A stretch of DNA of 64,000 bases from Rhabditoides inermis (GCA_963966185.1 CAWZYM010000242.1:109501-173500); one strand, 5' to 3'. Positions 20,993 through 31,950 are shown, counted from the first letter of the stretch. Translations and numbers: made by a program. Notes: generated by a model not told the origin, from the letters alone.

Positions 20993-21854
20993 GCGTGTTT
21001 TGAGGCTGTCGGAAACGCAATGCGCGGATAGTGTGCACTGTCTGCGAGTAAGTGTGGTCAGTGGGCGGGGCTTAGCCTCGGCTGGGCCGGCCGCGCGGCG
21101 AGTCTCCATTCTAGGCGTTGCTGTTCCACCCTCCCTCCCGCACAGCAACAAGGATAGGCCACCTTCCGCCCTCCCACCCGGTGGCTCGTTCTCACACGAA
21201 CACACGACGGATGAAAAAGACCACCTTCATGCTCACTGCGGGTTGTCTCGCACCCACGCTGTACACGGTCCCGACGCATGCCGTTCAGCCGGTGCTGCAT
21301 ACGAGTTATCGTATCTATCTCTACGTGTATCGAAACCAGCGCCGCAGACAATACAATCCTGACACTCGGCGCACGTCTTTACCACGTGCCTCTAGATGCC
21401 GTACCCTACAGTACCGCGCGCAACAGAGCTCGGCGGCGGCGGGTGCAGCGAGCGTTGCTTACGCGCGGTATCGAAACTAGATAGTGTGGTAACCTTCATT
21501 TCGCGCTGCGTTCTCCACTCCCACTACTGGTATACGGTAATATTCTTTATATCATGTTTCAGTTTTTTTTTCTCATGTCATCACTTTCAGCCCAGGTAGG
21601 TTTTTAATTCGCTTTTAGCCTCTGCCTTTCATCTTCCACGCTTTGGCCCCACCAGCCAGTCCCGTCTTTTCATGACACAAGATCAAGCAAGAGATGAGGC
21701 GACCCCGTCGCCCGATCCGTCGACAGCCGACGGTGCTATACCCCACATACATTGCGTTTCACTACCCGAATAAAGCACGTCCTTCCCCCTACTTTTGCGT
21801 TTACGGTTACAGACTTAAAATTAGCGTTATGGCGTAGCGCAGCGGAGCTATAAT
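20993..21854. mobile_element. element B of a composite insertion in the array (862 bp)
   Basis: It begins immediately at the end of element A in the same orientation, with the same 132-bp head (20993-21124) and 81-bp tail (21774-21854). Its 650-bp interior is different from A. It ends precisely where array spacer resumes (CGTTTTTTAACG). Short open frames inside are not convincing genes. Confidence 0.75.
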
Positions 21855-22042
21855 CGTTTTTTAACGTATCATTCTTCTTTACTCATGCGCAAATCGTGCA
21901 CATTTGAAATATGCAACAGAGATAACACTGTGATTGGCATACTTAGCAGCAGTTGCATGAAAATATCACGTTTCAATACGTTTACAAGATGATGAGCATA
22001 CAGTGTGTGTTATGTCATTACAATTAATCAAAACAAAACTTT

Positions 22043-22115
22043 CGACCCTGGCAGGACTCGAACCTGCAATCTTCGGTTTAGGAGACCGACGCCTTATCCA
22101 TTAGGCCACAGGGCC
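22043..22115 (-). tRNA. tRNA-Arg(CCT)
   Basis: Unit R6. First gene after the composite insertion. Confidence 0.93.
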
Positions 22116-22253
22116 ACGCGCTTTCATAGACGAGTATGACAAGATTCACTCCGGGTCACAGCGGCTGGATGGGTTGCAATTTTGCATCGAACACTACTTT
22201 TTGCGTAACGCCACTCACCGCGGTTTCTCTCATATCCGCCACAGCAAGACTGT

Positions 22254-22325
22254 GACCTCATGGCGCAATGGTAGCGCGTTCGACTCCAGATCGAAAGGTT
22301 GGGCGTTCGATCCGCTCTGGGGTCA
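22254..22325 (+). tRNA. tRNA-Trp(CCA)
   Basis: Unit R6. Confidence 0.93.
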
Positions 22326-22421
22326 AAAGTTTTGCCGACACCGGATGAAATCGATTGATTCAATCATCCAGAACTGACAAATAGATTTCAATTGTGTCGC
22401 GAAAGTATCAATATTGGTTCC

Positions 22422-22495
22422 GCCGCCATAGTTCAGTCGGTTAGAGCGTGGGTAAATTAGGTCCAAGGTTGCAGGTTCGACCCCTACTGGTGGCA
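22422..22495 (+). tRNA. Ile-like tRNA-like gene
   Basis: Unit R6. Confidence 0.6.
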
Positions 22496-22631
22496 AATAT
22501 TTTGTATTTTATGTATCATTATTATTTTTCAGCTGCTCGATAGACGCCAATGAAAGCGCAGCTGTAGTTCTCCCGGGCCGTATGAACACTCACGTAGGCA
22601 AGTGTCTCATCAAGTGAGAGCGACTCTTACA

Positions 22632-22703
22632 GGTCCCGTGGTGTAGCGGTTAGCACTCAGGACTCTGAATCCTGCGACGGGAGTTCAAATCTCCCCGGGA
22701 CCT
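22632..22703 (+). tRNA. tRNA-Gln(CTG)
   Basis: Unit R6. Confidence 0.93.
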
Positions 22704-22934
22704 GCTGTTTTGCCGTACGTGAATCACGCTATATTGCACGTTTTGTCGTTTTTTAACGTATCATTCTTCTTTACTCATGCGCAAACCGTGCACATTTGAA
22801 ATATGCAACTGAGATAACACTGTGATTGGCATACTTAGCAGCAGTTGCATGAAAATATCACGTTTCAATACGTTTACAAGATGATGAGCATACATTGCGT
22901 GTTATGTCATTACAATTAATCAAAACAAAACTTT

Positions 22935-23007
22935 CGACCCTGGCAGGACTCGAACCTGCAATCTTCGGTTTAGGAGACCGACGCCTTATCCATTAGGCCA
23001 CAGGGCC
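22935..23007 (-). tRNA. tRNA-Arg(CCT)
   Basis: Unit R7. Confidence 0.93.
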
Positions 23008-23145
23008 ACGCGGTTTCATAGACGAGTATGACAAAATTCACTCCGGGACACAGCGGCTGGATAGGTTGCAATTTTGCATCGAACACTACTTTTTGCGTAA
23101 CGCCACTCACCGCGGTTTCTCTCATATCTGCCACAGCAAGACTGT

Positions 23146-23217
23146 GACCTCATGGCGCAATGGTAGCGCGTTCGACTCCAGATCGAAAGTTTGGGCGTTC
23201 GATCCGCTCTGGGGTCA
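23146..23217 (+). tRNA. tRNA-Trp(CCA)
   Basis: Unit R7. The variable loop is AGTTT, a marker shared with R8, R11, R15, R21, R24 and R27-R29. Confidence 0.92.
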
Positions 23218-23313
23218 AAAGTTTTGCCGACACCGGATTAAATAGATTGATTCAATCATCCAGAACTGACAAATAGATTTCAATTGTGTCGCGAAAGTAT
23301 CAATATTGGTTCC

Positions 23314-23387
23314 GCCGCCATAGTTCAGTCGGTTAGAGCGTGGGTAAATTAGGTCCAAGGTTGCAGGTTCGACCCCTACTGGTGGCA
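23314..23387 (+). tRNA. Ile-like tRNA-like gene
   Basis: Unit R7. Confidence 0.6.
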
Positions 23388-23523
23388 AATATTTTGTATT
23401 TTATGTATCATTCTTATTTTTCAGCTGCTCGATAGACGCCAATGAAAGCGCAGCTGTAGTTCTCCCGCGCCGTATAAACACTCACGTAGGCAAGTGTCTC
23501 ATCAAGTGAGAGCGACTCTTACA

Positions 23524-23595
23524 GGTCCCGTGGTGTAGCGGTTAGCACTCAGGACTCTGAATCCTGCGACGGGAGTTCAAATCTCCCCGGGACCT
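23524..23595 (+). tRNA. tRNA-Gln(CTG)
   Basis: Unit R7. Confidence 0.93.
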
Positions 23596-23826
23596 GCTGT
23601 TTTGCCGTACGTGAATCACGCTATATTGCACGTTTTGTCGTTTTTTAACGTATCATTCTTCTTTACTCATGCGCAAACCGTGCACATTTGAAATATGCAA
23701 CTGAGATAACACTGTGATTGGCATACTTAGCAGCAGTTGCATGAAAATATCACGTTTCAATACGTTTACAAGATGATGAGCATACATTGCGTGTTATGTC
23801 ATTACAATTAATCAAAACAAAACTTT

Positions 23827-23899
23827 CGACCCTGGCAGGACTCGAACCTGCAATCTTCGGTTTAGGAGACCGACGCCTTATCCATTAGGCCACAGGGCC
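23827..23899 (-). tRNA. tRNA-Arg(CCT)
   Basis: Unit R8. Confidence 0.93.
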
Positions 23900-24037
23900 A
23901 CGCGGTTTCATAGACGAGTATGACAAAATTCACTCCGGGACACAGCGGCTGGATAGGTTGCAATTTTGCATCGAACACTACTTTTTGCGTAACGCCACTC
24001 ACCGCGGTTTCTCTCATATCTGCCACAGCAAGACTGT

Positions 24038-24109
24038 GACCTCATGGCGCAATGGTAGCGCGTTCGACTCCAGATCGAAAGTTTGGGCGTTCGATCCGCT
24101 CTGGGGTCA
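24038..24109 (+). tRNA. tRNA-Trp(CCA)
   Basis: Unit R8. AGTTT variable loop. Confidence 0.92.
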
Positions 24110-24205
24110 AAAGTTTTGCCGACACCGGATTAAATAGATTGATTCAATCATCCAGAACTGACAAATAGATTTCAATTGTGTCGCGAAAGTATCAATATTG
24201 GTTCC

Positions 24206-24289
24206 GCCGCCATAGTTCAGTCCGGTTCAGTCGGTTAGAGCGTGGGTAAATTAGGTCCAAGGTTGCAGGTTCGACCCCTACTGGTGGCA
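24206..24289 (+). pseudogene. Ile-like tRNA-like gene with 10-bp D-arm duplication
   Basis: Unit R8. CGGTTCAGTC is duplicated in the D arm, making the gene 84 nt; unique in the window. Confidence 0.7.
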
Positions 24290-24425
24290 AATATTTTGTA
24301 TTTTATGTATCATTCTTATTTTTCAGCTGCTCGATAGACGCCAATGAAAGCGCAGCTGTAGTTCTCCCGCGCCGTATAAACACTCACGTAGGCAAGTGTC
24401 TCATCAAGTGAGAGCGACTCTTACA

Positions 24426-24497
24426 GGTCCCGTGGTGTAGCGGTTAGCACTCAGGACTCTGAATCCTGCGACGGGAGTTCAAATCTCCCCGGGACCT
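24426..24497 (+). tRNA. tRNA-Gln(CTG)
   Basis: Unit R8. Confidence 0.93.
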
Positions 24498-24728
24498 GCT
24501 GTTTTGCCGTACGTGAATAACGCTATATTGCACGTTTTGTCGTTTTTTAACGTATCATTCTTCTTTACTCATGCGCAAATCGTGCACATTTGAAATATGC
24601 AACAGAGATAACACTGTGATTGGCATACTTAGCAGCAGTTGCATGAAAATATCACGTTTCAATACGTTTACAAGATGATGAGCATACAGTGTGTGTTATG
24701 TCATTACAATTAATCAAAACAAAACTTT

Positions 24729-24816
24729 CGACCCTGGCAGGACTCGAACCTGCAATCTTTTTAGTTTAGGAGACAAGTTTAGGAGACCGACGCCTTATCC
24801 ATTAGGCCACAGGGCC
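24729..24816 (-). pseudogene. tRNA-Arg(CCT) with duplicated anticodon loop
   Basis: Unit R9. A 15-bp net insertion leaves two TCTCCTAAAC segments in tandem, so the 88-nt gene has two CCT anticodon loops and no proper 3' stem strand. It is not a canonical intron position. The same event is in R22. Confidence 0.75.
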
Positions 24817-24954
24817 ACGCGCTTTCATAGACGAGTATGACAAGATTCACTCCGGGTCACAGCGGCTGGATGGGTTGCAATTTTGCATCGAACACTACTT
24901 TTTGCGTAACGCCACTCACCGCGGTTTCTCTCATATCCGCCACAGCAAGACTGT

Positions 24955-25026
24955 GACCTCATGGCGCAATGGTAGCGCGTTCGACTCCAGATCGAAAGGT
25001 TGGGCGTTCGATCCGCTCTGGGGTCA
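24955..25026 (+). tRNA. tRNA-Trp(CCA)
   Basis: Unit R9. Confidence 0.93.
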
Positions 25027-25122
25027 AAAGTTTTGCCGACACCGGATTAAATAGATTGATTCAATCATCCAGAACTGACAAACAGATTTCAATTGTGTCG
25101 CGAAAGTATCAATATTGGTTCC

Positions 25123-25196
25123 GCCGCCATAGTTCAGTCGGTTAAAGCGTGGGTAAATTAGGTCCAAGGTTGCAGGTTCGACCCCTACTGGTGGCA
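25123..25196 (+). tRNA. Ile-like tRNA-like gene
   Basis: Unit R9. The D stem has AAGC instead of GAGC (one mispair), also in R12, R16 and R22. Confidence 0.5.
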
Positions 25197-25332
25197 AATA
25201 TTTTGTATTTTATGTATCATTTTTATTCTTCAGCTGCTCGATAGACGCCAATGAAAGCGCAGCTGTAGTACTCCCGCGCCGTATGAACACTCACGTAGGC
25301 AAGTGTCTCATCAAGTGAGAGCGACTCTTACA

Positions 25333-25404
25333 GGTCCCGTGGTGTAGCGGTTAGCACTCAGGACTCTGAATCCTGCGACGGGAGTTCAAATCTCCCCGGG
25401 ACCT
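25333..25404 (+). tRNA. tRNA-Gln(CTG)
   Basis: Unit R9. Confidence 0.93.
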
Positions 25405-25635
25405 GCTGTTTTGCCGTACGTGAATAACGCTATATTGCACGTTTTGTCGTTTTTTAACGTATCATTCTTCTTTACTCATGCGCAAACCGTGCACATTTGA
25501 AATATGCAACAGAGATAACACTGTGATTGGCATACTTAGCAGCAGTTGCATGAAAATATCACGTTTCAATACGTTTACAAGATGATGAGCATACATTGCG
25601 TGTTATGTCATTACAATTAATCAAAACAAAACTTT

Positions 25636-25708
25636 CGACCCTGGCAGGACTCGAACCTGCAATCTTCGGTTTAGGAGACCGACGCCTTATCCATTAGGCC
25701 ACAGGGCC
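25636..25708 (-). tRNA. tRNA-Arg(CCT)
   Basis: Unit R10. Confidence 0.93.
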
Positions 25709-25846
25709 ACGCGGTTTCATAGACGAGTATGACAGGATTCACTCCGGGTCACAGCGGCTGGATGGGTTGCAATTTTGCATCGAACACTACTTTTTGCGTA
25801 ACGCCACTCACCGCGGTTTCTCTCATATCTGCCACAGCAAGACTGT

Positions 25847-25918
25847 GACCTCATGGCGCAATGGTAGCGCGTTCGACTCCAGATCGAAAGGTTGGGCGTT
25901 CTATCCGCTCTGGGGTCA
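25847..25918 (+). tRNA. tRNA-Trp(CCA), T loop mutated
   Basis: Unit R10. The T loop is TTCTATC, damaging the B box; shared with R23. Confidence 0.75.
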
Positions 25919-26014
25919 AAAGTTTTGCCGATACCGGATGAAATCGATTGATTCAATCATCCAGAACTGACAAATAGATTTCAATTGTGTCGCGAAAGTA
26001 TCAATATTGGTTCC

Positions 26015-26088
26015 GCCGCCATAGTTCAGTCGGTTAGAGCGTGGGTAAATTAGGTCCAAGGTTGCAGGTTCGACCCCTACTGGTGGCA
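26015..26088 (+). tRNA. Ile-like tRNA-like gene
   Basis: Unit R10. Confidence 0.6.
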
Positions 26089-26224
26089 AATATTTTGTAT
26101 TTTATGTATCATTATTATTTTTCAGCTGCTCGATAGACGCCAATGAAAGCGCAGCTGTAGTTCTCCCGGGCCGTATGAACACTCACGTAGGCAAGTGTCT
26201 CATCAAGTGAGAGCGACTCTTACA

Positions 26225-26296
26225 GGTCCCGTGGTGTAGCGGTTAGCACTCAGGACTCTGAATCCTTCGACGGGAGTTCAAATCTCCCCGGGACCT
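26225..26296 (+). tRNA. tRNA-Gln(CTG), stem mispair
   Basis: Unit R10. The anticodon stem is TCCTT, losing its outermost pair; shared with R23. Confidence 0.85.
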
Positions 26297-26527
26297 GCTG
26301 TTTTGCCGTACGTGAATAACGCTATATTGCACGTTTTGTCGTTTTTTAACGTATCATTCTTCTTTACTCATGCGCAAACCGTGCACATTTGAAATATGCA
26401 ACTGAGATAACACTGTGATTGGCATACTTAGCAGCAGTTGCATGAAAATATCACGTTTCAATACGTTTACAAGATGATGAGCATACATTGCGTGTTATGT
26501 CATTACAATTAATCAAAACAAAACTTT

Positions 26528-26600
26528 CGACCCTGGCAGGACTCGAACCTGCAATCTTCGGTTTAGGAGACCGACGCCTTGTCCATTAGGCCACAGGGCC
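26528..26600 (-). tRNA. tRNA-Arg(CCT)
   Basis: Unit R11. The D loop reads GGACAAGG; shared with R24. Confidence 0.9.
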
Positions 26601-26738
26601 ACGCGGTTTCATAGACGAGTATGACAAAATTCACTCCGGGACACAGCGGCTGGATAGGTTGCAATTTTGCATCGAACACTACTTTTTGCGTAACGCCACT
26701 CACCGCGGTTTCCCTCATATCTGCCACAGCAAGACTGT

Positions 26739-26810
26739 GACCTCATGGCGCAATGGTAGCGCGTTCGACTCCAGATCGAAAGTTTGGGCGTTCGATCCGC
26801 TCTGGGGTCA
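26739..26810 (+). tRNA. tRNA-Trp(CCA)
   Basis: Unit R11. AGTTT variable loop. Confidence 0.92.
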
Positions 26811-26906
26811 AAAGTTTTGCCGACACCGGATTAAATAGATTGATTCAATCATCCAGAACTGACAAATAGATTTCAATTGTGTCGCGAAAGTATCAATATT
26901 GGTTCC

Positions 26907-26980
26907 GCCGCCATAGTTCAGTCGGTTAGAGCGTGGGTAAATTAGGTCCAAGGTTGCAGGTTCGACCCCTACTGGTGGCA
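26907..26980 (+). tRNA. Ile-like tRNA-like gene
   Basis: Unit R11. Confidence 0.6.
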
Positions 26981-27116
26981 AATATTTTGTATTTTATGTA
27001 TCATTCTTATTTTTCAGCTGCTCGATAGACGCCAATGAAAGCGCAGCTGTAGTTCTCCCGCGCCGTATAAACACTCACGTAGGCAAGTGTCTCATCAAGT
27101 GAGAGCGACTCTTACA

Positions 27117-27188
27117 GGTCCCGTGGTGTAGCGGTTAGCACTCAGGACTCTGAATCCTGCGACGGGAGTTCAAATCTCCCCGGGACCT
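27117..27188 (+). tRNA. tRNA-Gln(CTG)
   Basis: Unit R11. Confidence 0.93.
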
Positions 27189-27419
27189 GCTGTTTTGCCG
27201 TACGTGAATAACGCTATATTGCACGTTTTGTCGTTTTTTAACGTATCATTCTTCTTTACTCATGCGCAAATCGTGCACATTTGAAATATGCAACAGAGAT
27301 AACACTGTGATTGGCATACTTAGCAGCAGTTGCATGAAAATATCACGTTTCAATACGTTTACAAGATGATGAGCATACAGTGTGTGTTATGTCATTACAA
27401 TTAATCAAAACAAAACTTT

Positions 27420-27492
27420 CGACCCTGGCAGGACTCGAACCTGCAATCTTCGGTTTAGGAGACCGACGCCTTATCCATTAGGCCACAGGGCC
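27420..27492 (-). tRNA. tRNA-Arg(CCT)
   Basis: Unit R12. Confidence 0.93.
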
Positions 27493-27629
27493 ACGCGCTT
27501 TCATAGACGAGTATGACAAGATTCACTCCGGGTCACAGCGGCTGGATGGGTTGCAATTTTGCATCGAACACTAAATTTGCGTAACGCCACTCACCGCGGT
27601 TTCTCTCATATCCGCCACAGCAAGACTGT

Positions 27630-27701
27630 GACCTCATGGCGCAATGGTAGCGCGTTCGACTCCAGATCGAAAGGTTGGGCGTTCGATCCGCTCTGGGGTC
27701 A
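27630..27701 (+). tRNA. tRNA-Trp(CCA)
   Basis: Unit R12. Upstream ACTAAATTTGCG spacer variant, as in R16. Confidence 0.93.
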
Positions 27702-27797
27702 AAAGTTTTGCCGACACCGGATTAAATAGATTGATTCAATCATCCAGAACTGACAAACAGATTTCAATTGTGTCGCGAAAGTATCAATATTGGTTCC

Positions 27798-27871
27798 GCC
27801 GCCATAGTTCAGTCGGTTAAAGCGTGGGTAAATTAGGTCCAAGGTTGCAGGTTCGACCCCTACTGGTGGCA
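27798..27871 (+). tRNA. Ile-like tRNA-like gene
   Basis: Unit R12. AAGC D stem. Confidence 0.5.
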
Positions 27872-28007
27872 AATATTTTGTATTTTATGTATCATTTTTA
27901 TTCTTCAGCTGCTCGATAGACGCCAATGAAAGCGCAGCTGTAGTACTCCCGCGCCGTATGAACACTCACGTAGGCAAGTGTCTCATCAAGTGAGAGCGAC
28001 TCTTACA

Positions 28008-28079
28008 GGTCCCGTGGTGTAGCGGTTAGCACTCAGGACTCTGAATCCTGCGACGGGAGTTCAAATCTCCCCGGGACCT
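28008..28079 (+). tRNA. tRNA-Gln(CTG)
   Basis: Unit R12. Confidence 0.93.
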
Positions 28080-28310
28080 GCTGTTTTGCCGTACGTGAAT
28101 AACGCTATATTGCACGTTTTGTCGTTTTTTAACGTATCATTCTTCTTTACTCATGCGCAAACCGTGCACATTTGAAATATGCAACAGAGATAACACTGTG
28201 ATTGGCATACTTAGCAGCAGTTGCATGAAAATATCACGTTTCAATACGTTTACAAGATGATGAGCATACATTGCGTGTTATGTCATTACAATTAATCAAA
28301 ACAAAACTTT

Positions 28311-28383
28311 CGACCCTGGCAGGACTCGAACCTGCAATCTTCGGTTTAGGAGACCGACGCCTTATCCATTAGGCCACAGGGCC
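28311..28383 (-). tRNA. tRNA-Arg(CCT)
   Basis: Unit R13. Confidence 0.93.
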
Positions 28384-28521
28384 ACGCGGTTTCATAGACG
28401 AGTATGACAGGATTCACTCCGGGTCACAGCGGCTGGATGGGTTGCAATTTTGCATCGAACACTACTTTTTGCGTAACGCCACTCACCGCGGTTTCTCTCA
28501 TATCTGCCACAGCAAGACTGT

Positions 28522-28593
28522 GACCTCATGGCGCAATGGTAGCGCGTTCGACTCCAGATCGAAAGGTTGGGCGTTCGATCCGCTCTGGGGTCA
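28522..28593 (+). tRNA. tRNA-Trp(CCA)
   Basis: Unit R13. Confidence 0.93.
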
Positions 28594-28689
28594 AAAGTTT
28601 TGCCGACACCGGATGAAATCGATTGATTCAATCATCCAGAACTGACAAATAGATTTCAATTGTGTCGCGAAAGTATCAATATTGGTTCC

Positions 28690-28763
28690 GCCGCCATAGT
28701 TCAGTCGGTTAGAGCGTGGGTAAATTAGGTCCAAGGTTGCAGGTTCGACCCCTACTGGTGGCA
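28690..28763 (+). tRNA. Ile-like tRNA-like gene
   Basis: Unit R13. Confidence 0.6.
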
Positions 28764-28899
28764 AATATTTTGTATTTTATGTATCATTATTATTTTTCAG
28801 CTGCTCGATAGACGCCAATGAAAGCGCAGCTGTAGTTCTCCCGGGCCGTATGAACACTCACGTAGGCAAGTGTCTCATCAAGTGAGAGCGACTCTTACA

Positions 28900-28971
28900 G
28901 GTCCCGTGGTGTAGCGGTTAGCACTCAGGACTCTGAATCCTGCGACGGGAGTTCAAATCTCCCCGGGACCT
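28900..28971 (+). tRNA. tRNA-Gln(CTG)
   Basis: Unit R13. Confidence 0.93.
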
Positions 28972-29202
28972 GCTGTTTTGCCGTACGTGAATAACGCTAT
29001 ATTGCACGTTTTGTCGTTTTTTAACGTGTCATTCTTCTTTACTCTTGCGCAAACCGTGCACATTTGAAATATGCAACTGAGATAACACTGTGATTGGCAT
29101 ACTTAGCAGCAGTTGCATGAAAATATCACGTTTCAATACGTTTACAAGATGATGAGCATACATTGCGTGTTATGTCATTACAATTAATCAAAACAAAACT
29201 TT

Positions 29203-29275
29203 CGACCCTGGCAGGACTCGAACCTGCAATCTTCGGTTTAGGAGACCGACGCCTTATCCATTAGGCCACAGGGCC
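29203..29275 (-). tRNA. tRNA-Arg(CCT)
   Basis: Unit R14. Confidence 0.93.
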
Positions 29276-29413
29276 ACGCGGTTTCACAGACGAGTATGAC
29301 AAAATTCACTCCGGGACACAGCGGCTGGATAGGTTGCAATTTTGCATCGAACACTACTTTTTGCGTAACGCCACTCACCGCGGTTTCTCTCATATCTGCC
29401 ACAGCAAGACTGT

Positions 29414-29485
29414 GACCTCATGGCGCAATGGTAGCGCGTTCGACTCCAGATCGAAAGGTTGGGCGTTCGATCCGCTCTGGGGTCA
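29414..29485 (+). tRNA. tRNA-Trp(CCA)
   Basis: Unit R14. Confidence 0.93.
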
Positions 29486-29581
29486 AAAGTTTTGCCGAAA
29501 CCGGATGAAAAAGATTGATTCAATCATCCAGAACTGACAAACAGATTTCCATTGTGTCGCGAAAGTATCAATATTGGTTCC

Positions 29582-29655
29582 GCCGCCATAGTTCAGTCGG
29601 TTAGAGCGTGGGTAAATTAGGTCCAAGGTTGCAGGTTCGACCCCTACTGGTGGCA
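29582..29655 (+). tRNA. Ile-like tRNA-like gene
   Basis: Unit R14. Confidence 0.6.
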
Positions 29656-29791
29656 AATATTTTGTATTTTATGTATCATTCTTATTTTTCAGCTGCTCGA
29701 TAGACGCCAATGAAAGCGCAGCTGTAGTTCTCCCAGGCCGTATGAACACTCACGTAGGCAAGTGTCTCATCAATTGAGAACGACTCTTACA

Positions 29792-29863
29792 GGTCCCGTG
29801 GTGTAGCGGTTAGCACTCAGGACTCTGAATCCTGCGACGGGAGTTCAAATCTCCCCGGGACCT
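29792..29863 (+). tRNA. tRNA-Gln(CTG)
   Basis: Unit R14. Confidence 0.93.
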
Positions 29864-30094
29864 GCTGTTTTGCCGTACGTGAATAACGCTATATTGCACG
29901 TTTTGTCGTTTTTTAACGTATCATTCTTCTTTACTCATGCGCAAACCGTACACATTTGAAATATGCAACTGAGATAACACTGTGATTGGCATACTTAGCA
30001 GCAGTTGCATGAAAATATCACGTTTCAATACGTTTACAAGATGATGAGCATACATTGCGTGTTATGTCATTACAATTAATCAAAACAAAACTTT

Positions 30095-30167
30095 CGACCC
30101 TGGCAGGACTCGAACCTGCAATCTTCGGTTTAGGAGACCGACGCCTTATCCATTAGGCCACAGGGCC
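30095..30167 (-). tRNA. tRNA-Arg(CCT)
   Basis: Unit R15. Confidence 0.93.
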
Positions 30168-30305
30168 ACGCGGTTTCATAGACGAGTATGACAAAATTCA
30201 CTCCGGGACACAGCGGCTGGATAGGTTGCGATTTTGCATCGAACACTACTTTTTGCGTAACGCCACTCACCGCGGTTTCTCTCATATCTGCCACAGCAAG
30301 ACTGT

Positions 30306-30377
30306 GACCTCATGGCGCAATGGTAGCGCGTTCGACTCCAGATCGAAAGTTTGGGCGTTCGATCCGCTCTGGGGTCA
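30306..30377 (+). tRNA. tRNA-Trp(CCA)
   Basis: Unit R15. AGTTT variable loop. Confidence 0.92.
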
Positions 30378-30473
30378 AAAGTTTTGCCGACACCGGATTA
30401 AATAGATTGATTCAATCATCCAGAACTGACAAATAGATTTCAATTGTGTCGCGAAAGTATCAATATTGGTTCC

Positions 30474-30547
30474 GCCGCCATAGTTCAGTCGGTTAGAGCG
30501 TGGGTAAATTAGGTCCAAGGTTGCAGGTTCGACCCCTACTGGTGGCA
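30474..30547 (+). tRNA. Ile-like tRNA-like gene
   Basis: Unit R15. Confidence 0.6.
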
Positions 30548-30683
30548 AATATTTTGTATTTTATGTATCATTCTTATTTTTCAGCTGCTCGATAGACGCC
30601 AATGAAAGCGCAGCTGTAGTTCTCCCGCGCCGTATAAACACTCACGTAGGCAAGTGTCTCATCAAGTGAGAGCGACTCTTACA

Positions 30684-30755
30684 GGTCCCGTGGTGTAGCG
30701 GTTAGCACTCAGGACTCTGAATCCTGCGACGGGAGTTCAAATCTCCCCGGGACCT
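30684..30755 (+). tRNA. tRNA-Gln(CTG)
   Basis: Unit R15. Confidence 0.93.
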
Positions 30756-30986
30756 GCTGTTTTGCCGTACGTGAATAACGCTATATTGCACGTTTTGTCG
30801 TTTTTTAACGTATCATTCTTCTTTACTCATGCGCAAACCGTGCACATTTGAAATATGCAACTGAGATAACACTGTGATTGGCATACTTAGCAGCAGTTGC
30901 ATGAAAATATCACGTTTCAATACGTTTACAAGATGATGAGCATACAGTGTGTGTTATGTCATTACAATTAATCAAAACAAAACTTT

Positions 30987-31059
30987 CGACCCTGGCAGGA
31001 CTCGAACCTGCAATCTTCGGTTTAGGAGACCGACGCCTTATCCATTAGGCCACAGGGCC
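30987..31059 (-). tRNA. tRNA-Arg(CCT)
   Basis: Unit R16. Confidence 0.93.
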
Positions 31060-31196
31060 ACGCGCTTTCATAGACGAGTATGACAAGATTCACTCCGGGT
31101 CACAGCGGCTGGATGGGTTGCAATTTTGCATCGAACACTAAATTTGCGTAACGCCACTCACCGCGGTTTCTCTCATATCCGCCACAGCAAGACTGT

Positions 31197-31268
31197 GACC
31201 TCATGGCGCAATGGTAGCGCGTTCGACTCCAGATCGAAAGGTTGGGCGTTCGATCCGCTCTGGGGTCA
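31197..31268 (+). tRNA. tRNA-Trp(CCA)
   Basis: Unit R16. Confidence 0.93.
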
Positions 31269-31364
31269 AAAGTTTTGCCGACACCGGATTAAATAGATTG
31301 ATTCAATCATCCAGAACTGACAAACAGATTTCAATTGTGTCGCGAAAGTATCAATATTGGTTCC

Positions 31365-31438
31365 GCCGCCATAGTTCAGTCGGTTAAAGCGTGGGTAAAT
31401 TAGGTCCAAGGTTGCAGGTTCGACCCCTACTGGTGGCA
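31365..31438 (+). tRNA. Ile-like tRNA-like gene
   Basis: Unit R16. AAGC D stem. Confidence 0.5.
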
Positions 31439-31574
31439 AATATTTTGTATTTTATGTATCATTTTTATTCTTCAGCTGCTCGATAGACGCCAATGAAAGC
31501 GCAGCTGTAGTACTCCCGCGCCGTATGAACACTCACGTAGGCAAGTGTCTCATCAAGTGAGAGCGACTCTTACA

Positions 31575-31646
31575 GGTCCCGTGGTGTAGCGGTTAGCACT
31601 CAGGACTCTGAATCCTGCGACGGGAGTTCAAATCTCCCCGGGACCT
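31575..31646 (+). tRNA. tRNA-Gln(CTG)
   Basis: Unit R16. Confidence 0.93.
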
Positions 31647-31877
31647 GCTGTTTTGCCGTACGTGAATAACGCTATATTGCACGTTTTGTCGTTTTTTAAC
31701 GTATCATTCTTCTTTACTCATGCGCAAACCGTGCACATTTGAAATATGCAACAGAGATAACACTGTGATTGGCATACTTAGCAGCAGTTGCATGAAAATA
31801 TCACGTTTCAATACGTTTACAAGATGATGAGCATACATTGCGTGTTATGTCATTACAATTAATCAAAACAAAACTTT

Positions 31878-31950
31878 CGACCCTGGCAGGACTCGAACCT
31901 GCAATCTTCGGTTTAGGAGACCGACGCCTTATCCATTAGGCCACAGGGCC
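31878..31950 (-). tRNA. tRNA-Arg(CCT)
   Basis: Unit R17. Confidence 0.93.

Noticed and set aside
20991..21480. 120-123 residue open frames in element B
   Set aside because: Two overlapping phases, no domain, and the start lies in the shared head sequence that is non-coding-like in element A.
18634..21854. Canonical Helitron or LTR element
   Set aside because: Ends are not TC...CTRR and insertion is not between A and T; the 132-bp and 81-bp shared ends are different from each other, so they are not LTRs.
24729..24816. Intron-containing tRNA-Arg
   Set aside because: The insertion duplicates the anticodon loop itself and lacks a bulge-helix-bulge-like or standard 37/38 intron arrangement that would restore the stem.
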